A stretch of 64,000 bases of DNA from CAJWOS01 sp964502005 (GTDB lineage: Bacteria > Myxococcota_A > UBA796 > UBA2385): assembly GCA_964502005.1 (NCBI GenBank), contig CAZCUX010000007.1, positions 62,001 through 126,000 on the forward strand. Reading direction: 5' to 3'. The notes under the pieces were generated by a model. That model did not search any database. It was not told the DNA's origin and was given only the letters and a program-made list of their open reading frames with translations. How positions within the stretch are numbered: the first letter of the stretch is position 1; each line of letters starts with the position of its first letter. Position numbers and translations under genes: made by a program. Shown here piece by piece: positions 34,393 to 43,178 of the stretch.

Positions 34393-36195
34393 ATGTGGAA
34401 TTGGCGCCCATTGGCACGCGGACCGATGTTGGGATGGGGCCTCGGTCTCGTCGCGGGCGGGATGGAGGTAGTGGCGCGTGTGGCGCCCAGCGCGGCTGCG
34501 CCGTCGATTGTGCAGGGGGTGCTGCTGGGGCTGCTTGGCGTGCTGTCAGGGGGGCTCCTGGGCCTTCTGGCGGGCTTCGTCGGTGGGCTTGGGAGCGAGC
34601 TTGTCGCGCGCCGTCGTGCGCCGCCGGTGCGGAACACGCTGCCGATGGCGGTGGCGGGCTTTTTGTTGGCCGGATGGTACATCTGGCCACTGGCTTGGCT
34701 CAAGGTCCAGCAGGACTTGATTCCCCCCGCGGCTGCCTTGGCGCTGATGCCCATCGGTGTCGCGGGCGTGGTTTGGGGCAACGCGAAGTACTGGTTTCGC
34801 CGAGAAGAAATCGGCGAGCGACGAAAGCTCGGCTGGTGGTTTGTGTCGGCGGTCGTTGGCTTGACGGTCGGGGTTGGCGCAGGCGTTGTCCTCGCGACGG
34901 CAAAGCAAGGCGGGAAGCAAGCGCTGGATGTCGATGCGAGCGTGTTGCTGGTGACGATAGAGGGGCTGGGTGAGCGAGAATACGTATCTTGTGGTTCGAT
35001 GCCAACCTTCGACGCGCTCGCCCGCCGTGGTGTTCGATTTTCCGAGGCCATTTCGCCGATTCCCGAGACCGTTCCCGCCCATGCGGCGCTCTTGACCGGC
35101 CACCATCCGGCGCGCATGGGGGTGTTTTCGGATGAACACCCAATGGGACGCAGTATTCCGACGGTTCCCGACCGCCTGCGCCGGGAGGGATATGCCACGG
35201 CCGCGTTTGTGTCGACGCTTGCGGCAGACCGCTGGAGTGGCTTGTCGCGTGGCTTTGCAGTGTACGATGACGACCGGCTGCCCAGCATCTTTCCGCCAGC
35301 GGCCCAACAACTGGCCTTCGTCGGCGCGGTCCAGCACCTCTGGATGAATGGTGGTCATGCCGCGGATTCGCGCGCGTGGGCGCGGCCCGATGCAGAAACG
35401 GTCGACCGCGCGGTGCAATGGCTCGACAACAACCAAGGGCTGCCGCAGTTCGTGTGGGTGCAGCTGGCGGGCCCCCAGCACGCGGCGGGTGGAAACGCTG
35501 TGTGGGCGGACGTTGATGCGCAGTTGGCGCGGGTCGTCGATGCATTCGAGGCAAGCGCGGGTGAACGCGAGCACATGATGGTTGTGGTGGGCACGGGTGG
35601 TGGAAATCGTGTGGCGGACGGCATTTCCGAGCGTCGGGTGCGGGTGCCGATGGTGCTGGTGCCGCGGAAAATGCGTGTGTTTACGCCCCAAGTGGCGCTT
35701 TCGGTGCGCTTGATGGACGTCGCTGCGACGATTCTCGACCAGCTGGGCTTCAAGCCCATTGACAACGCCGACGGCACGGACCTCTCGGGGTTTGCGGAAG
35801 GAACCAAGACCCGCGGGTACGCGACGCTGCTGGTGGGTCGTGTCGGTGGAGATGCAGAGCCAGTGGTCGATGTCGGCTATCGCGCGGGTCGGCAGGGCGC
35901 GGATGGCATGGTCAAATTGCGGGTGCGGCCATTGGACGGAGCCGTTCATTTTTATGACCTCTCGACAGACCCTTGGGAGCTCGATGACCTCGCTACGGTC
36001 CACGCGGAGGCCGCGGCGTCCTTGCGCGGGCGTGCTTTGGCAGAAGCAGGGGCCGCCGCGAGCGGTCTCCTTCCGCGTTCGACGGCCTCGGCGGACCGCG
36101 TGCGCTGGATCCGAGAGGCCCGCTTCGGGACAGGCGTTCCGGCGGGTTCGGAAGCGTGTGCGGGGGGCGCGCCGAGTGGGTCGCAACCACGTTAG
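34393..36195 (+). CDS. Membrane-anchored sulfatase-like protein with degenerate active site
   Basis: The 600-aa product has about five N-terminal helices (to 185) and then an alkaline-phosphatase/sulfatase-superfamily domain. SPIPETVPAHAALLTGHHP corresponds to the nucleophile region. Instead of Cys/Ser-x-Pro-x-Arg it reads Thr226-Val-Pro-Ala-His, so formylglycine is excluded. The first metal Asp is Glu190 (TIEGLGE). The usual SDHGE motif is replaced by GTGGGN (about 400-405), losing two metal ligands. The C-terminal FYDLSTDPWELDDLA matches the sulfatase family end. It is probably catalytically dead or altered. Confidence 0.8.
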   Translation: MWNWRPLARGPMLGWGLGLVAGGMEVVARVAPSAAAPSIVQGVLLGLLGVLSGGLLGLLAGFVGGLGSELVARRRAPPVRNTLPMAVAGFLLAGWYIWPLAWLKVQQDLIPPAAALALMPIGVAGVVWGNAKYWFRREEIGERRKLGWWFVSAVVGLTVGVGAGVVLATAKQGGKQALDVDASVLLVTIEGLGEREYVSCGSMPTFDALARRGVRFSEAISPIPETVPAHAALLTGHHPARMGVFSDEHPMGRSIPTVPDRLRREGYATAAFVSTLAADRWSGLSRGFAVYDDDRLPSIFPPAAQQLAFVGAVQHLWMNGGHAADSRAWARPDAETVDRAVQWLDNNQGLPQFVWVQLAGPQHAAGGNAVWADVDAQLARVVDAFEASAGEREHMMVVVGTGGGNRVADGISERRVRVPMVLVPRKMRVFTPQVALSVRLMDVAATILDQLGFKPIDNADGTDLSGFAEGTKTRGYATLLVGRVGGDAEPVVDVGYRAGRQGADGMVKLRVRPLDGAVHFYDLSTDPWELDDLATVHAEAAASLRGRALAEAGAAASGLLPRSTASADRVRWIREARFGTGVPAGSEACAGGAPSGSQPR

Positions 36196-36218
36196 GGGCC
36201 TCGGTGTGGAGTCCTGAC

Positions 36219-36905
36219 GTGGCATTCTCCCTGTTCGTTTTGCTTCTGTTGGTCGTCGTGGGCGGCTTCGCTGTTGCGGTTGCCGTGTTTCGCGGCAGTG
36301 ACCAACCAACGGGGCGTTGTGCATCGATGCGCAGCCGGCGGGTCACGTGCGCCGGCACCGTTCAATGTGCGCAGCCACTACAAAGCCCCGCCTCCGCACA
36401 GCCAGTGCTGGCGTGGCGAATTGAGGTCCACGCCACGTTTCGGGAAAAAGGTCGCCTCGTTACGCGTATCGTTCACGAAGAGAGCCAAATCGCACAGTTT
36501 GTGCTCGATGACGGCTCGGGGCCTGTTCCCGTCGCTCCCGCCGAACACGACATATTGATGCCCTGGCAGGTGGCGGTCGACGAAGCCCATGCGGTGACGT
36601 TGGCCGGCTCGGTGACAGGGCGGCCCGAGCGATTTGGGCCTGCCGAATATGCGGTGCTGCCTGACGTGGTGCCCGGTGGCGCGGACCGACTCCGTGTGGT
36701 CGAACGGGTGGTGATGGTGCCTGTCTTGGCGGTCGTCTCCGCGCGCGCATCGGGGGGGCGACTTGCCGCCAGTCGGGACATGCCTCTGATGGTCGAGCCA
36801 CAGCGCGCTTCGGTGCCAGCGTTTGTTGGCCGGGTCTTGTTGCCGCGAATGGGGCAAGCGGTCCTCCGCGCCGTCCGGCGACTGCGTGGAGGCCGGCGTC
36901 GGTAG
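36219..36905 (+). CDS. GIDE-like single-pass membrane protein
   Basis: The 228-aa product starts at GTG 36219, with GGAG eight bases upstream, and has one strong N-terminal helix (LFVLLLLVVVGGFAVAVAVF). The soluble part resembles the GIDE/MULAN-type beta domain found in bacterial membrane proteins. It has the order CAGTVQCAQPLQSP, AWRIEVHATF, AQFVLDDGSGPVPV, where the display segment of eukaryotic mitochondrial E3 ligase GIDE is found. There is no RING finger. It is 23 bases after the sulfatase-like gene and likely in the same operon. The function is unknown. Confidence 0.65.
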   Translation: MAFSLFVLLLLVVVGGFAVAVAVFRGSDQPTGRCASMRSRRVTCAGTVQCAQPLQSPASAQPVLAWRIEVHATFREKGRLVTRIVHEESQIAQFVLDDGSGPVPVAPAEHDILMPWQVAVDEAHAVTLAGSVTGRPERFGPAEYAVLPDVVPGGADRLRVVERVVMVPVLAVVSARASGGRLAASRDMPLMVEPQRASVPAFVGRVLLPRMGQAVLRAVRRLRGGRRR

Positions 36906-37012
36906 CTCCGTCGCGCGTTTCTGCGAGCACGTTGCGGGTTTCCGCAATATGCGGGGCTGCCTGTGTCGCGTCCCAGGTCGGGACCGGCCCGCAGACCCAT
37001 TCGGGAGCCATC

Positions 37013-37516
37013 ATGTCCCTTGCCATCGACACCGATTCTGTCGGCATCATCGCATTTTCCATGACCAACGCCGAAGGCGCTGTGTTGGAAGAAGTACCGT
37101 CCAGCGACCCCATTCCGTACCTTCATGGTCATGGCCACTTGATGCCCGGCCTTGAGCGTGCGTTGACCGGCAAAGTGGCCGGCGACCGTTTCGCGGTCAC
37201 CCTGGCGCCTGCCGACGCATTTGGCGAAGTGCGCGAAGTCGAGTCCATTCGCGTCCATCGCCGCGAGTTTCCGAAAGACATGGAGCTCGAGGTCGGCATG
37301 CACATCCCGTTGGAAGACGAAAACGGCGTCACTGTCGTTGCATTCGTTGAGGCGCTCAAGGGCGCTTGGGTGACCTTGAGCCCCAATCACCCCTTGGCGG
37401 GCCAGACGTTGACCTTCAACGTCGAAGTCATGGACGTGCGCCAGGCGACGCCCGAAGAGTTGCTTCACGGCCATCCCCACGGCATCGACGGTCACGGTCA
37501 CCACCACGACCACTGA
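37013..37516 (+). CDS. slyD: SlyD-type FKBP peptidyl-prolyl isomerase with His-rich tail
   Basis: The 167-aa product begins MSLAIDTDSVGIIAFSMTN and shows the SlyD pattern: PIPYLHGHGHLMPGLERAL, an insert-in-flap domain (PADAFGEVREVESIRVHRREF), VEALKGAWVTLSPNHPLAGQTL, and a tail with nine His (HGHPHGIDGHGHHHDH). SlyD catalyses prolyl isomerisation, acts as a chaperone, and delivers nickel through its His-rich tail. The ATG at 37013 has GGGAG upstream. It may be the last gene of the plus-strand locus. Confidence 0.93.
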   Translation: MSLAIDTDSVGIIAFSMTNAEGAVLEEVPSSDPIPYLHGHGHLMPGLERALTGKVAGDRFAVTLAPADAFGEVREVESIRVHRREFPKDMELEVGMHIPLEDENGVTVVAFVEALKGAWVTLSPNHPLAGQTLTFNVEVMDVRQATPEELLHGHPHGIDGHGHHHDH

Positions 37517-37550
37517 TGCAGTAGGCCGCGGCCTTCGCATCGACACCATT

Positions 37551-37572
37551 CGGCCGGCCATTGCGCCGGCCG
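37551..37572. terminator. GC-rich hairpin between convergent genes
   Basis: CGGCCGGC (37551-37558) pairs with GCCGGCCG (37565-37572) over a 6-base loop. It lies between the slyD stop and the end of the GT-C gene, and no T-run follows. It is likely a shared 3'-end structure. Confidence 0.6.
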
Positions 37573-37630
37573 TCGTCGTTCTTGGCGCTTCGCCAACACA
37601 GATGGGTCTGCGCGCCGCCTCGGACGCGAG

Positions 37631-39199
37631 TTACGGCTCTGGAACAGCCGTTTTCGCGTCTGCTTTTTCTTGCTGGCGGGCTTCGATGTTGAAAAACACC
37701 GTCATAACGAAGACATAGACAAGCAGTCCCCACGCCAGACGCCCGATGAGGTAAACGCGGTATCCAGGCAGCACGCTCTCGGCCCAATGGCTAAATATTT
37801 CCAATCCGAACAAGAGGGTGAGACCCACGATGTTGCGGGGTTTTCGCAGGTCTTGGGCGTGGAGCATGACGAGGGTGATGCGGGTGACATAATAATAGTA
37901 GCTGGCAGTCGTCAGCAGAAAGAAGGGGACGAAGCCGAACGCAAACGTCTCATCGTCTTCTGCTCGCCGAAGACCCCAGCCGAGCGCGGCCAATAGCACC
38001 GCGGAAATGGCAAAGCGCAGCGGCTTTTGCGCATCGATGATTTGTTTTCGTTCGGGCTCAATGAGTTTTGGCTCGAGCTCGCCGCGGTACGGCAAAGCCA
38101 ATGCGAGGCCAATACGCCGGCTTGAGAGCTGTTCGGCGCTGTTGTGGTCCATCATGTTGTCAAAGTGCGCGACGATGGTGTCGGTGCCAAGGCGCAGCGC
38201 TGTGCCCCCTTCTGCGACCGCGGCGGCCGCGAGGAAGCCCGCCGCCAGGACCAACAGCTGACGATGGACCACCCGTCGGGGAAGGTTGAAGAGGCCTTTC
38301 GCGGCGGGTCCGACCATCCACAAGGCAGGAAACAAGCGGAATGTCGCGGAGATACCCGTGAGCGCGCCTGCGAGCCCGTAGCGGCCTTTTTTGATGGCGG
38401 CCATCGCGACCATGAGCAGTGCGACGTAGTCGTAGCGTAAGAACGCCCAGGAGACGGTAGGCCACCGCAAGCTGTAGCCCAGCATGAGCGCCAGCCAGAC
38501 CCACAAGCCTGTTTCTGTGGAGTAGGCCCACGCGACGACGAGCGTTGCGCCGAGAAGGAGCACAAGGTCGATATAGCCGAGCAGTTTGACATGCTCGACG
38601 GGGACCCACTCGGCGAGGGGGCGCGCGAGGAGGGTCCAGGTGGGCGTGCCGTTATAGCCGTGGTCGATAATCATTTGGCGCCACAGCTTGTCGTTCATTG
38701 ACGGGCCTGTGCGCTGTAGCACCAAGAAGTCGTGCTCGAAGGCGGTCCATCGCTCGGGCGTAAAGCGGGTGGCGCGAACTTTTTGGCCGCGTTCGATTCC
38801 GTGGGAAATAGGGCGTCGCCCATGCCCTGCTTCGTTTTGGGCCATATAAATGGCCCCTTGCTTTTTGAAGTAAGGGCCGTCGTTTTCCAGGTCTGCGAGC
38901 ATACATGCGGGGTAGAGGTCGTAATACCCGAGCTCGTCAAAGTACTTGGCGTTCAGGTAATAGTGCATCAGGTCGTAGGTGTCGTACTTCTCGGTCACCA
39001 GCTCCGGATCGAACCGCGCGTAGTTGAGTGTGCTGACGACGGCGAGCGTGCCCAAGAGTCCGAGGCCGAGCCGGCGCGGGAGCCACCGCCAGCCGATGCC
39101 GAGTCCGACCGCAAGAATGCCGAGAACGACCTTCCAGGCTTCGCTTTCGTCGCGGCCAAAGGGCACAGATGTTTCGAGGATGAGCCCAAAGAGCTCCAT
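37631..39199 (-). CDS. GT-C fold membrane protein (DUF2029/GT87-like)
   Basis: The 522-aa product has ten or more hydrophobic helices. A long first extracytoplasmic loop contains YDLMHYYLNAKYFDELGYYDLYP, the Asp/Tyr-rich pattern of polyprenyl-phosphate-dependent mannosyl- or arabinosyltransferases of the GT-C class. GRYGLAGALTGISATFRLFPALW matches the GT87/DUF2029 helix with its conserved turn. The ATG at 39199 has GGGAG upstream. The acceptor is unknown; a role in envelope glycan assembly is inferred. Confidence 0.75.
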   Translation of the reverse strand: MELFGLILETSVPFGRDESEAWKVVLGILAVGLGIGWRWLPRRLGLGLLGTLAVVSTLNYARFDPELVTEKYDTYDLMHYYLNAKYFDELGYYDLYPACMLADLENDGPYFKKQGAIYMAQNEAGHGRRPISHGIERGQKVRATRFTPERWTAFEHDFLVLQRTGPSMNDKLWRQMIIDHGYNGTPTWTLLARPLAEWVPVEHVKLLGYIDLVLLLGATLVVAWAYSTETGLWVWLALMLGYSLRWPTVSWAFLRYDYVALLMVAMAAIKKGRYGLAGALTGISATFRLFPALWMVGPAAKGLFNLPRRVVHRQLLVLAAGFLAAAAVAEGGTALRLGTDTIVAHFDNMMDHNSAEQLSSRRIGLALALPYRGELEPKLIEPERKQIIDAQKPLRFAISAVLLAALGWGLRRAEDDETFAFGFVPFFLLTTASYYYYVTRITLVMLHAQDLRKPRNIVGLTLLFGLEIFSHWAESVLPGYRVYLIGRLAWGLLVYVFVMTVFFNIEARQQEKADAKTAVPEP

Positions 39200-39277
39200 G
39201 ACCACTCCCGGTCGGGGCGTTGTTGCCGCGCCCCGTAACCGTTGTGGACGGGCGTCACCCGCCGCGCGCCGCAGGAC

Positions 39278-39994
39278 TCAGTGGCGGTCGAGAAGCGTCC
39301 GCCGAAATGCGCCTTGCCGCTGGAGATAGAGTGGGTCAGTCGTACGGGTGTCTTCGGAGACATTGTCGGAGACTGCGTTCAGGAGCGGACTTTCTTCTTC
39401 GGGTGTGGGTGCAGTACCCCATACCCATTCGTTGACTTGCTGGTTGCCCAAGTACAACACGAGAAGGAGCGCGGCGGCTGCCAGTTCGGCCGGTGCGCCA
39501 TGCATTCGCTCGGCGAGCCACTGCACGACCACGGGATAGACAATCGCGGCGCCAAAAAGCTCGGCGTAACGAAGTCCCTTCTCGACCGCCATATTCGATT
39601 CGAGCGTGTCGGTGGCGAAGCGGTGGTCGCGGAAAGACTGCCAGCAGCCCCACAGCGCGGTCGTTCCCGCCGCGGCGCTAAGAAGCAGCGCGCTATACCG
39701 CATGACCAATTGGAGCCCGGTCATCGACCAGCCGCGCGGCGCACCTTGGGTGGGGTGAATGCCCAAAATGGCGGAGAGGCCGGCGACCGCAGCCACGATT
39801 CCGACTCCCACGGCGGCGGCCGACGACAAGCGCATCCAGCGTTGGCGGCGCAGCGCTTGCATCTGTGCGAGCCATGCCGCATCGGAGGGTCGGGTACGGT
39901 CGAGGAGGCGGGTTCCGGGATGTGCGGGGCAATCGGTGCCCTGTGCCGGTCGCCCACATCGTTCGCACACCCAACGATTTGTTTGTCCGACCAC
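39278..39994 (-). CDS. Zinc-ribbon membrane protein
   Basis: The 238-aa product begins with a zinc-ribbon-like segment (VCERCGRPAQGTDCPAHPG, Cys pairs plus His). Four hydrophobic helices follow and the C-terminal tail is acidic, then basic. The start is a GTG at 39994 with a GAGGTGA ribosome site; a GTG at 40000 is also possible. I do not recognise a family. The gene is divergent from xseA and 78 bases upstream of the GT-C gene on the same strand, so the two may be cotranscribed. Confidence 0.6.
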   Translation of the reverse strand: MVGQTNRWVCERCGRPAQGTDCPAHPGTRLLDRTRPSDAAWLAQMQALRRQRWMRLSSAAAVGVGIVAAVAGLSAILGIHPTQGAPRGWSMTGLQLVMRYSALLLSAAAGTTALWGCWQSFRDHRFATDTLESNMAVEKGLRYAELFGAAIVYPVVVQWLAERMHGAPAELAAAALLLVLYLGNQQVNEWVWGTAPTPEEESPLLNAVSDNVSEDTRTTDPLYLQRQGAFRRTLLDRH

Positions 39995-40126
39995 GTTCAC
40001 CTCGCCAATGGTTTGCTGGACACCCGGACCCGAGAAGAGTTCCCGGCAATTTCGGAAGCAAGAGGACCGATTGGCCCCATCGCCCGCTCCGGTGTAGACC
40101 TCCTGTGGTCTTGGGAGGCCTGCACC

Positions 40127-41326
40127 ATGCAAGATAGCTCAGATCCCAGCACGGTATTGTCGGTCAGCGACTTGGCCCGCGAGCTGCAAGCCGTCTTGGC
40201 CGGCGAAATCGGTTCCGTGCGCGTGCGGGGTGAGGTGTCTCGAATGTCCGTGGCCCGCTCCGGTCACTGGTATTTTTCACTGAATGACGATTCAGCGGCT
40301 ATCGACTGCGTGATGTTTCGCGGTTCGAATCGTTATGCGCGTGTTCAGCCCAACGTCGGAGACGCCGTAGTGGTCAGCGGAGAGCTCGACCTCTATGCGC
40401 CACGCGGCCAACTGACGCTGGTCGTGCGTCGGGTGGTCGCTGATGGAGACGGCGACCTTGCGCAGCGTTTGGAGCAACTCAAGCGCACGCTCGCCGCCGA
40501 GGGACTGCTGGACCCCCACCGAAAGCGGCCCCTCCCGCGCTTGCCGCGTGCGATTGGTGTCGTCACGAGTCCTACGGGTGCTGCGTTTCAGGACATTTTG
40601 CGGGTGCTGGGGGAGCGCTTTCCGAGCATTCCCGTGCTCTTGGCTCCTTGCCGTGTGCAAGGGCAAGAAGCGCCCCTCGAAATCGTTGCTGGCTTGCAGC
40701 GCGTGGCTGCGGATGGGCGCGCGGAGGTCGTGATTGTGGGACGGGGCGGAGGCTCTGCCGAAGACCTCGCCGCATTCAACGACGAGCGTGTGGCGCGCGC
40801 GATAGCTGCGATGCCGATTCCAGTAGTAAGCGCTGTGGGTCACGAAACCGACGTATCTATCGCCGACCTCGTCGCGGACGTCCGCGCTGCGACGCCCTCG
40901 CACGCAGCCGAGATGGTCGTGCCCGACCGGTCTGCCTTGTTTGGGGCAGTCGAAGACTTGCGCATTCGCCTCCACGTCGCGATTCGACGCCAAATCTCGG
41001 TGGCGCGCGCGCGTGTTTCTGCGATCCGTGTCCTCTCTCCCCGCATGTCCCTCGTGCGCAGCCGGCAGCAGCTCGCGATGGTCTCCGACCGCCTCGTTTT
41101 GGCGGGCAATCGACACATTGTCGACCGGCGCGGGCGCTTGACGATGGCGGAACGGCAACTGCACGCCCTTTCGCCCTACGCCGTATTGGGGCGCGGATAC
41201 GCGCTTGTGCGCGGCGCCACGGGCTCTGTCGTCACCGAAGCCGGCCAAGTTGAAGCCGGCGAGACGCTTTCTGTGCAGCTCCAGAAGGGTCGTATTCAGG
41301 TGCGGGTCGAGGTTGTGGAGCAATGA
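40127..41326 (+). CDS. xseA: Exodeoxyribonuclease VII large subunit
   Basis: The 399-aa product starts with an OB-fold (VRVRGEVSRMSVARSGHWYFSLND). The XseA core follows: RLPRAIGVVTSPTGAAFQDIL, EVVIVGRGGGSAEDLAAFND, and VSAVGHETDVSIADLVADVRAATPSHAAE. Exonuclease VII degrades single-stranded DNA into oligonucleotides. The coiled-coil part is shorter than in E. coli (456 aa). The ATG at 40127 has GGGAGG upstream. Its last codon overlaps the next gene's start (ATGA). The usual small subunit gene xseB is not next to it. Confidence 0.93.
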   Translation: MQDSSDPSTVLSVSDLARELQAVLAGEIGSVRVRGEVSRMSVARSGHWYFSLNDDSAAIDCVMFRGSNRYARVQPNVGDAVVVSGELDLYAPRGQLTLVVRRVVADGDGDLAQRLEQLKRTLAAEGLLDPHRKRPLPRLPRAIGVVTSPTGAAFQDILRVLGERFPSIPVLLAPCRVQGQEAPLEIVAGLQRVAADGRAEVVIVGRGGGSAEDLAAFNDERVARAIAAMPIPVVSAVGHETDVSIADLVADVRAATPSHAAEMVVPDRSALFGAVEDLRIRLHVAIRRQISVARARVSAIRVLSPRMSLVRSRQQLAMVSDRLVLAGNRHIVDRRGRLTMAERQLHALSPYAVLGRGYALVRGATGSVVTEAGQVEAGETLSVQLQKGRIQVRVEVVEQ

Positions 41327-42363
41327 CCCGTCGAACTCTGCGGACGGCAGCGGCGTTGGCCGATGCAGGTCTGATTTCCGCCGCGGAGGTCGCGCAGCTC
41401 TCTCCGGTGGAGGCGCAGTACGCCATCGCGGTGCCGCCTCATGTGGCAGCCCGATTGGAAGGTGGCAGCAAGGCGATGTTCTCGCAGTTTGTGCCCACGC
41501 GCGCCGAGCTTCGCCTGACCGACCATGAGCGCAAAGACCCCATCGGGGATGACGTACACTCGCCGGTTTCCGGTATTGTGCACCGCTATCCCGACCGTGT
41601 GCTGCTCAAGCCGGTCCATGTATGCCCGGTGTATTGTCGATTTTGCTTTCGGCGCGAGCAGGTGGGGCCCAGCGGTGAGGTGCTGTCCGAAGCAGAATTG
41701 GACCGCGCAATTTCATGGATCACATCACAGCCTCAGATTTTTGAAGTCATTTTGACTGGCGGCGACCCATTGATATTATCGGAGGCGCGCCTCAGAATGT
41801 TGGTCGCACGGGTGGCGGCGATTCCCCATGTGGGCGTACTTCGCATTCACACGCGCGTGCCGATTGTCGCGCCCGAGCGGGTGACCGCCGAGCGGGTCGC
41901 TGCGCTGCGGGTGCCGGGTCTCGCGACGTGGGTAGGCGTTCATGTCAATCATGCCGACGAGCTCGACGAATCCGTGGCGGCTGCCTTGGGGTGCTTGGTC
42001 GACGGCGGCATCCCCGTGGTCAGCCAATCGGTCCTGCTGCGCGGCGTCAATGACGATGTAGACACGCTGGTCGCGCTTTTTCGTTCGCTCGTTCGCCTTC
42101 GCGTCAAACCGTACTACTTGCACCACGGCGACCTTGCGCCGGGCACTGCGCACTTCCGCGTGCCGTTGTCTGAAGGACAAAAACTTGTGGGTGCGCTGCG
42201 GGGACACCTTTCCGGTTTGTGCCAGCCTACCTATGTTCTCGACATTCCAGGTGGGTTTGGCAAGGTCCCCGCCGCGGCGTCTTGGCTGGACCGCGACGCG
42301 GACGGAGACTGGCTGGTGCGGGACTGGAACGGCGCTGTTCATCGGTATCCTGACGCGCCTTGA
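41323..42363 (+). CDS. Radical-SAM lysine 2,3-aminomutase family protein (EpmB-like)
   Basis: The 346-aa product has the radical-SAM cluster C101-x3-C105-x2-C108 (HVCPVYCRFCFRR), EVILTGGDPLILSE, and a PLP-lysine motif (DIPGGFGK, Lys near 319). The length and the form of the motif match EpmB, which isomerises lysine to beta-lysine for elongation factor P modification, better than the longer catabolic KamA. No EpmA or EF-P gene is within the window. It overlaps xseA by four bases. The substrate is free lysine in both cases; the pathway assignment is inference. Confidence 0.88.
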   Translation: MTRRTLRTAAALADAGLISAAEVAQLSPVEAQYAIAVPPHVAARLEGGSKAMFSQFVPTRAELRLTDHERKDPIGDDVHSPVSGIVHRYPDRVLLKPVHVCPVYCRFCFRREQVGPSGEVLSEAELDRAISWITSQPQIFEVILTGGDPLILSEARLRMLVARVAAIPHVGVLRIHTRVPIVAPERVTAERVAALRVPGLATWVGVHVNHADELDESVAAALGCLVDGGIPVVSQSVLLRGVNDDVDTLVALFRSLVRLRVKPYYLHHGDLAPGTAHFRVPLSEGQKLVGALRGHLSGLCQPTYVLDIPGGFGKVPAAASWLDRDADGDWLVRDWNGAVHRYPDAP

Positions 42364-42372
42364 CCCCCGTGG

Positions 42373-43095
42373 TTACCGGCGCGCCCTGCGGGGCGTGTCT
42401 CGAAGCTCATCGTCGAGAATTGCGTCAATACGTGCGTTTTGCTCGTCACGAACCTCGGGTGGCGTTCCGAAGAAGCACGCCTCGGCCATCGTTTCGTCGC
42501 GAACCAATGTGACCCTCTGGCCTTGTTCGGGACGCTCCATTTCGAGCACTTCGACGGAGCGACGGCGGCGTGGGTCGTAAATGGTGGTCACTTGTACCGT
42601 TTCGCCGGGGTTGACGATTACAATCGCCAACTCTTCTAAGTCGCGCGTCTGGGGACGCCCGGCTGTGGCCAGCACGACCTCGGGGCCTCCCGTCGCGTCG
42701 TATCGCTCGGCGCGGGGGCGCCCTGGCAACGCGATGAGGCGGCGCTCGGTGGGGAGGGGGCCGGGGTCGTCGAGACGACCGCAGGCGGGTTGGTCGGTCA
42801 TGCGCATATTTTCGTGGGCATCGACCACCGTGCCGCCCGACAACTTTATCCAGCCGACGCCGGCGATGTCGCGGAGGCGGCCTTCTGCGGTCACGACTAC
42901 CTGCTGCTGGCCAAACAAGACGCTCGCATCGGACGGCGTGAGCCCTTCTCGCGACAAGGCCAAGTCGATGACCAGTTGGTCATCAACAGAAGCCCGTGCC
43001 GCGGGTGCCCATGCTTGGGTGCCCTCAGTTTGGGGTTCCACTGGTGTGACCGCCAGTGCAATCGCGAGCGCAGAAGGAATCATGCTCGGTATCAT
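42373..43095 (-). CDS. Secreted protein of unknown function
   Basis: The 240-aa product has a short signal-like N-terminus (MIPSMIPSALAIALAVTPVEP) and a polar mature part with a central Gly/Pro-rich region. The C-terminus is strongly acidic then basic (DAILDDELRDTPRRARR). A second ATG lies four codons downstream. I do not recognise a family. It converges on the EpmB-like gene with nine bases between stops. Confidence 0.55.
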   Translation of the reverse strand: MIPSMIPSALAIALAVTPVEPQTEGTQAWAPAARASVDDQLVIDLALSREGLTPSDASVLFGQQQVVVTAEGRLRDIAGVGWIKLSGGTVVDAHENMRMTDQPACGRLDDPGPLPTERRLIALPGRPRAERYDATGGPEVVLATAGRPQTRDLEELAIVIVNPGETVQVTTIYDPRRRRSVEVLEMERPEQGQRVTLVRDETMAEACFFGTPPEVRDEQNARIDAILDDELRDTPRRARR

Positions 43096-43178
43096 CGGAT
43101 ATCGCGGGGGTTTCTACAGACCGACTTCGGCTCCGCGAACACATTTGGTGACAAAAATGTGTCATGACCATGGGAGCC

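Noticed and set aside
39242..40126. Upstream extension of the xseA frame by 295 codons
   Set aside because: The OB-fold start and GGGAGG site fix the ATG at 40127; the extension is antisense to the zinc-ribbon membrane protein.
40321..40335. GGTTCGAATC sequence resembling a tRNA T-loop
   Set aside because: It lies in the xseA coding sequence and no cloverleaf or acceptor stem can be formed around it.
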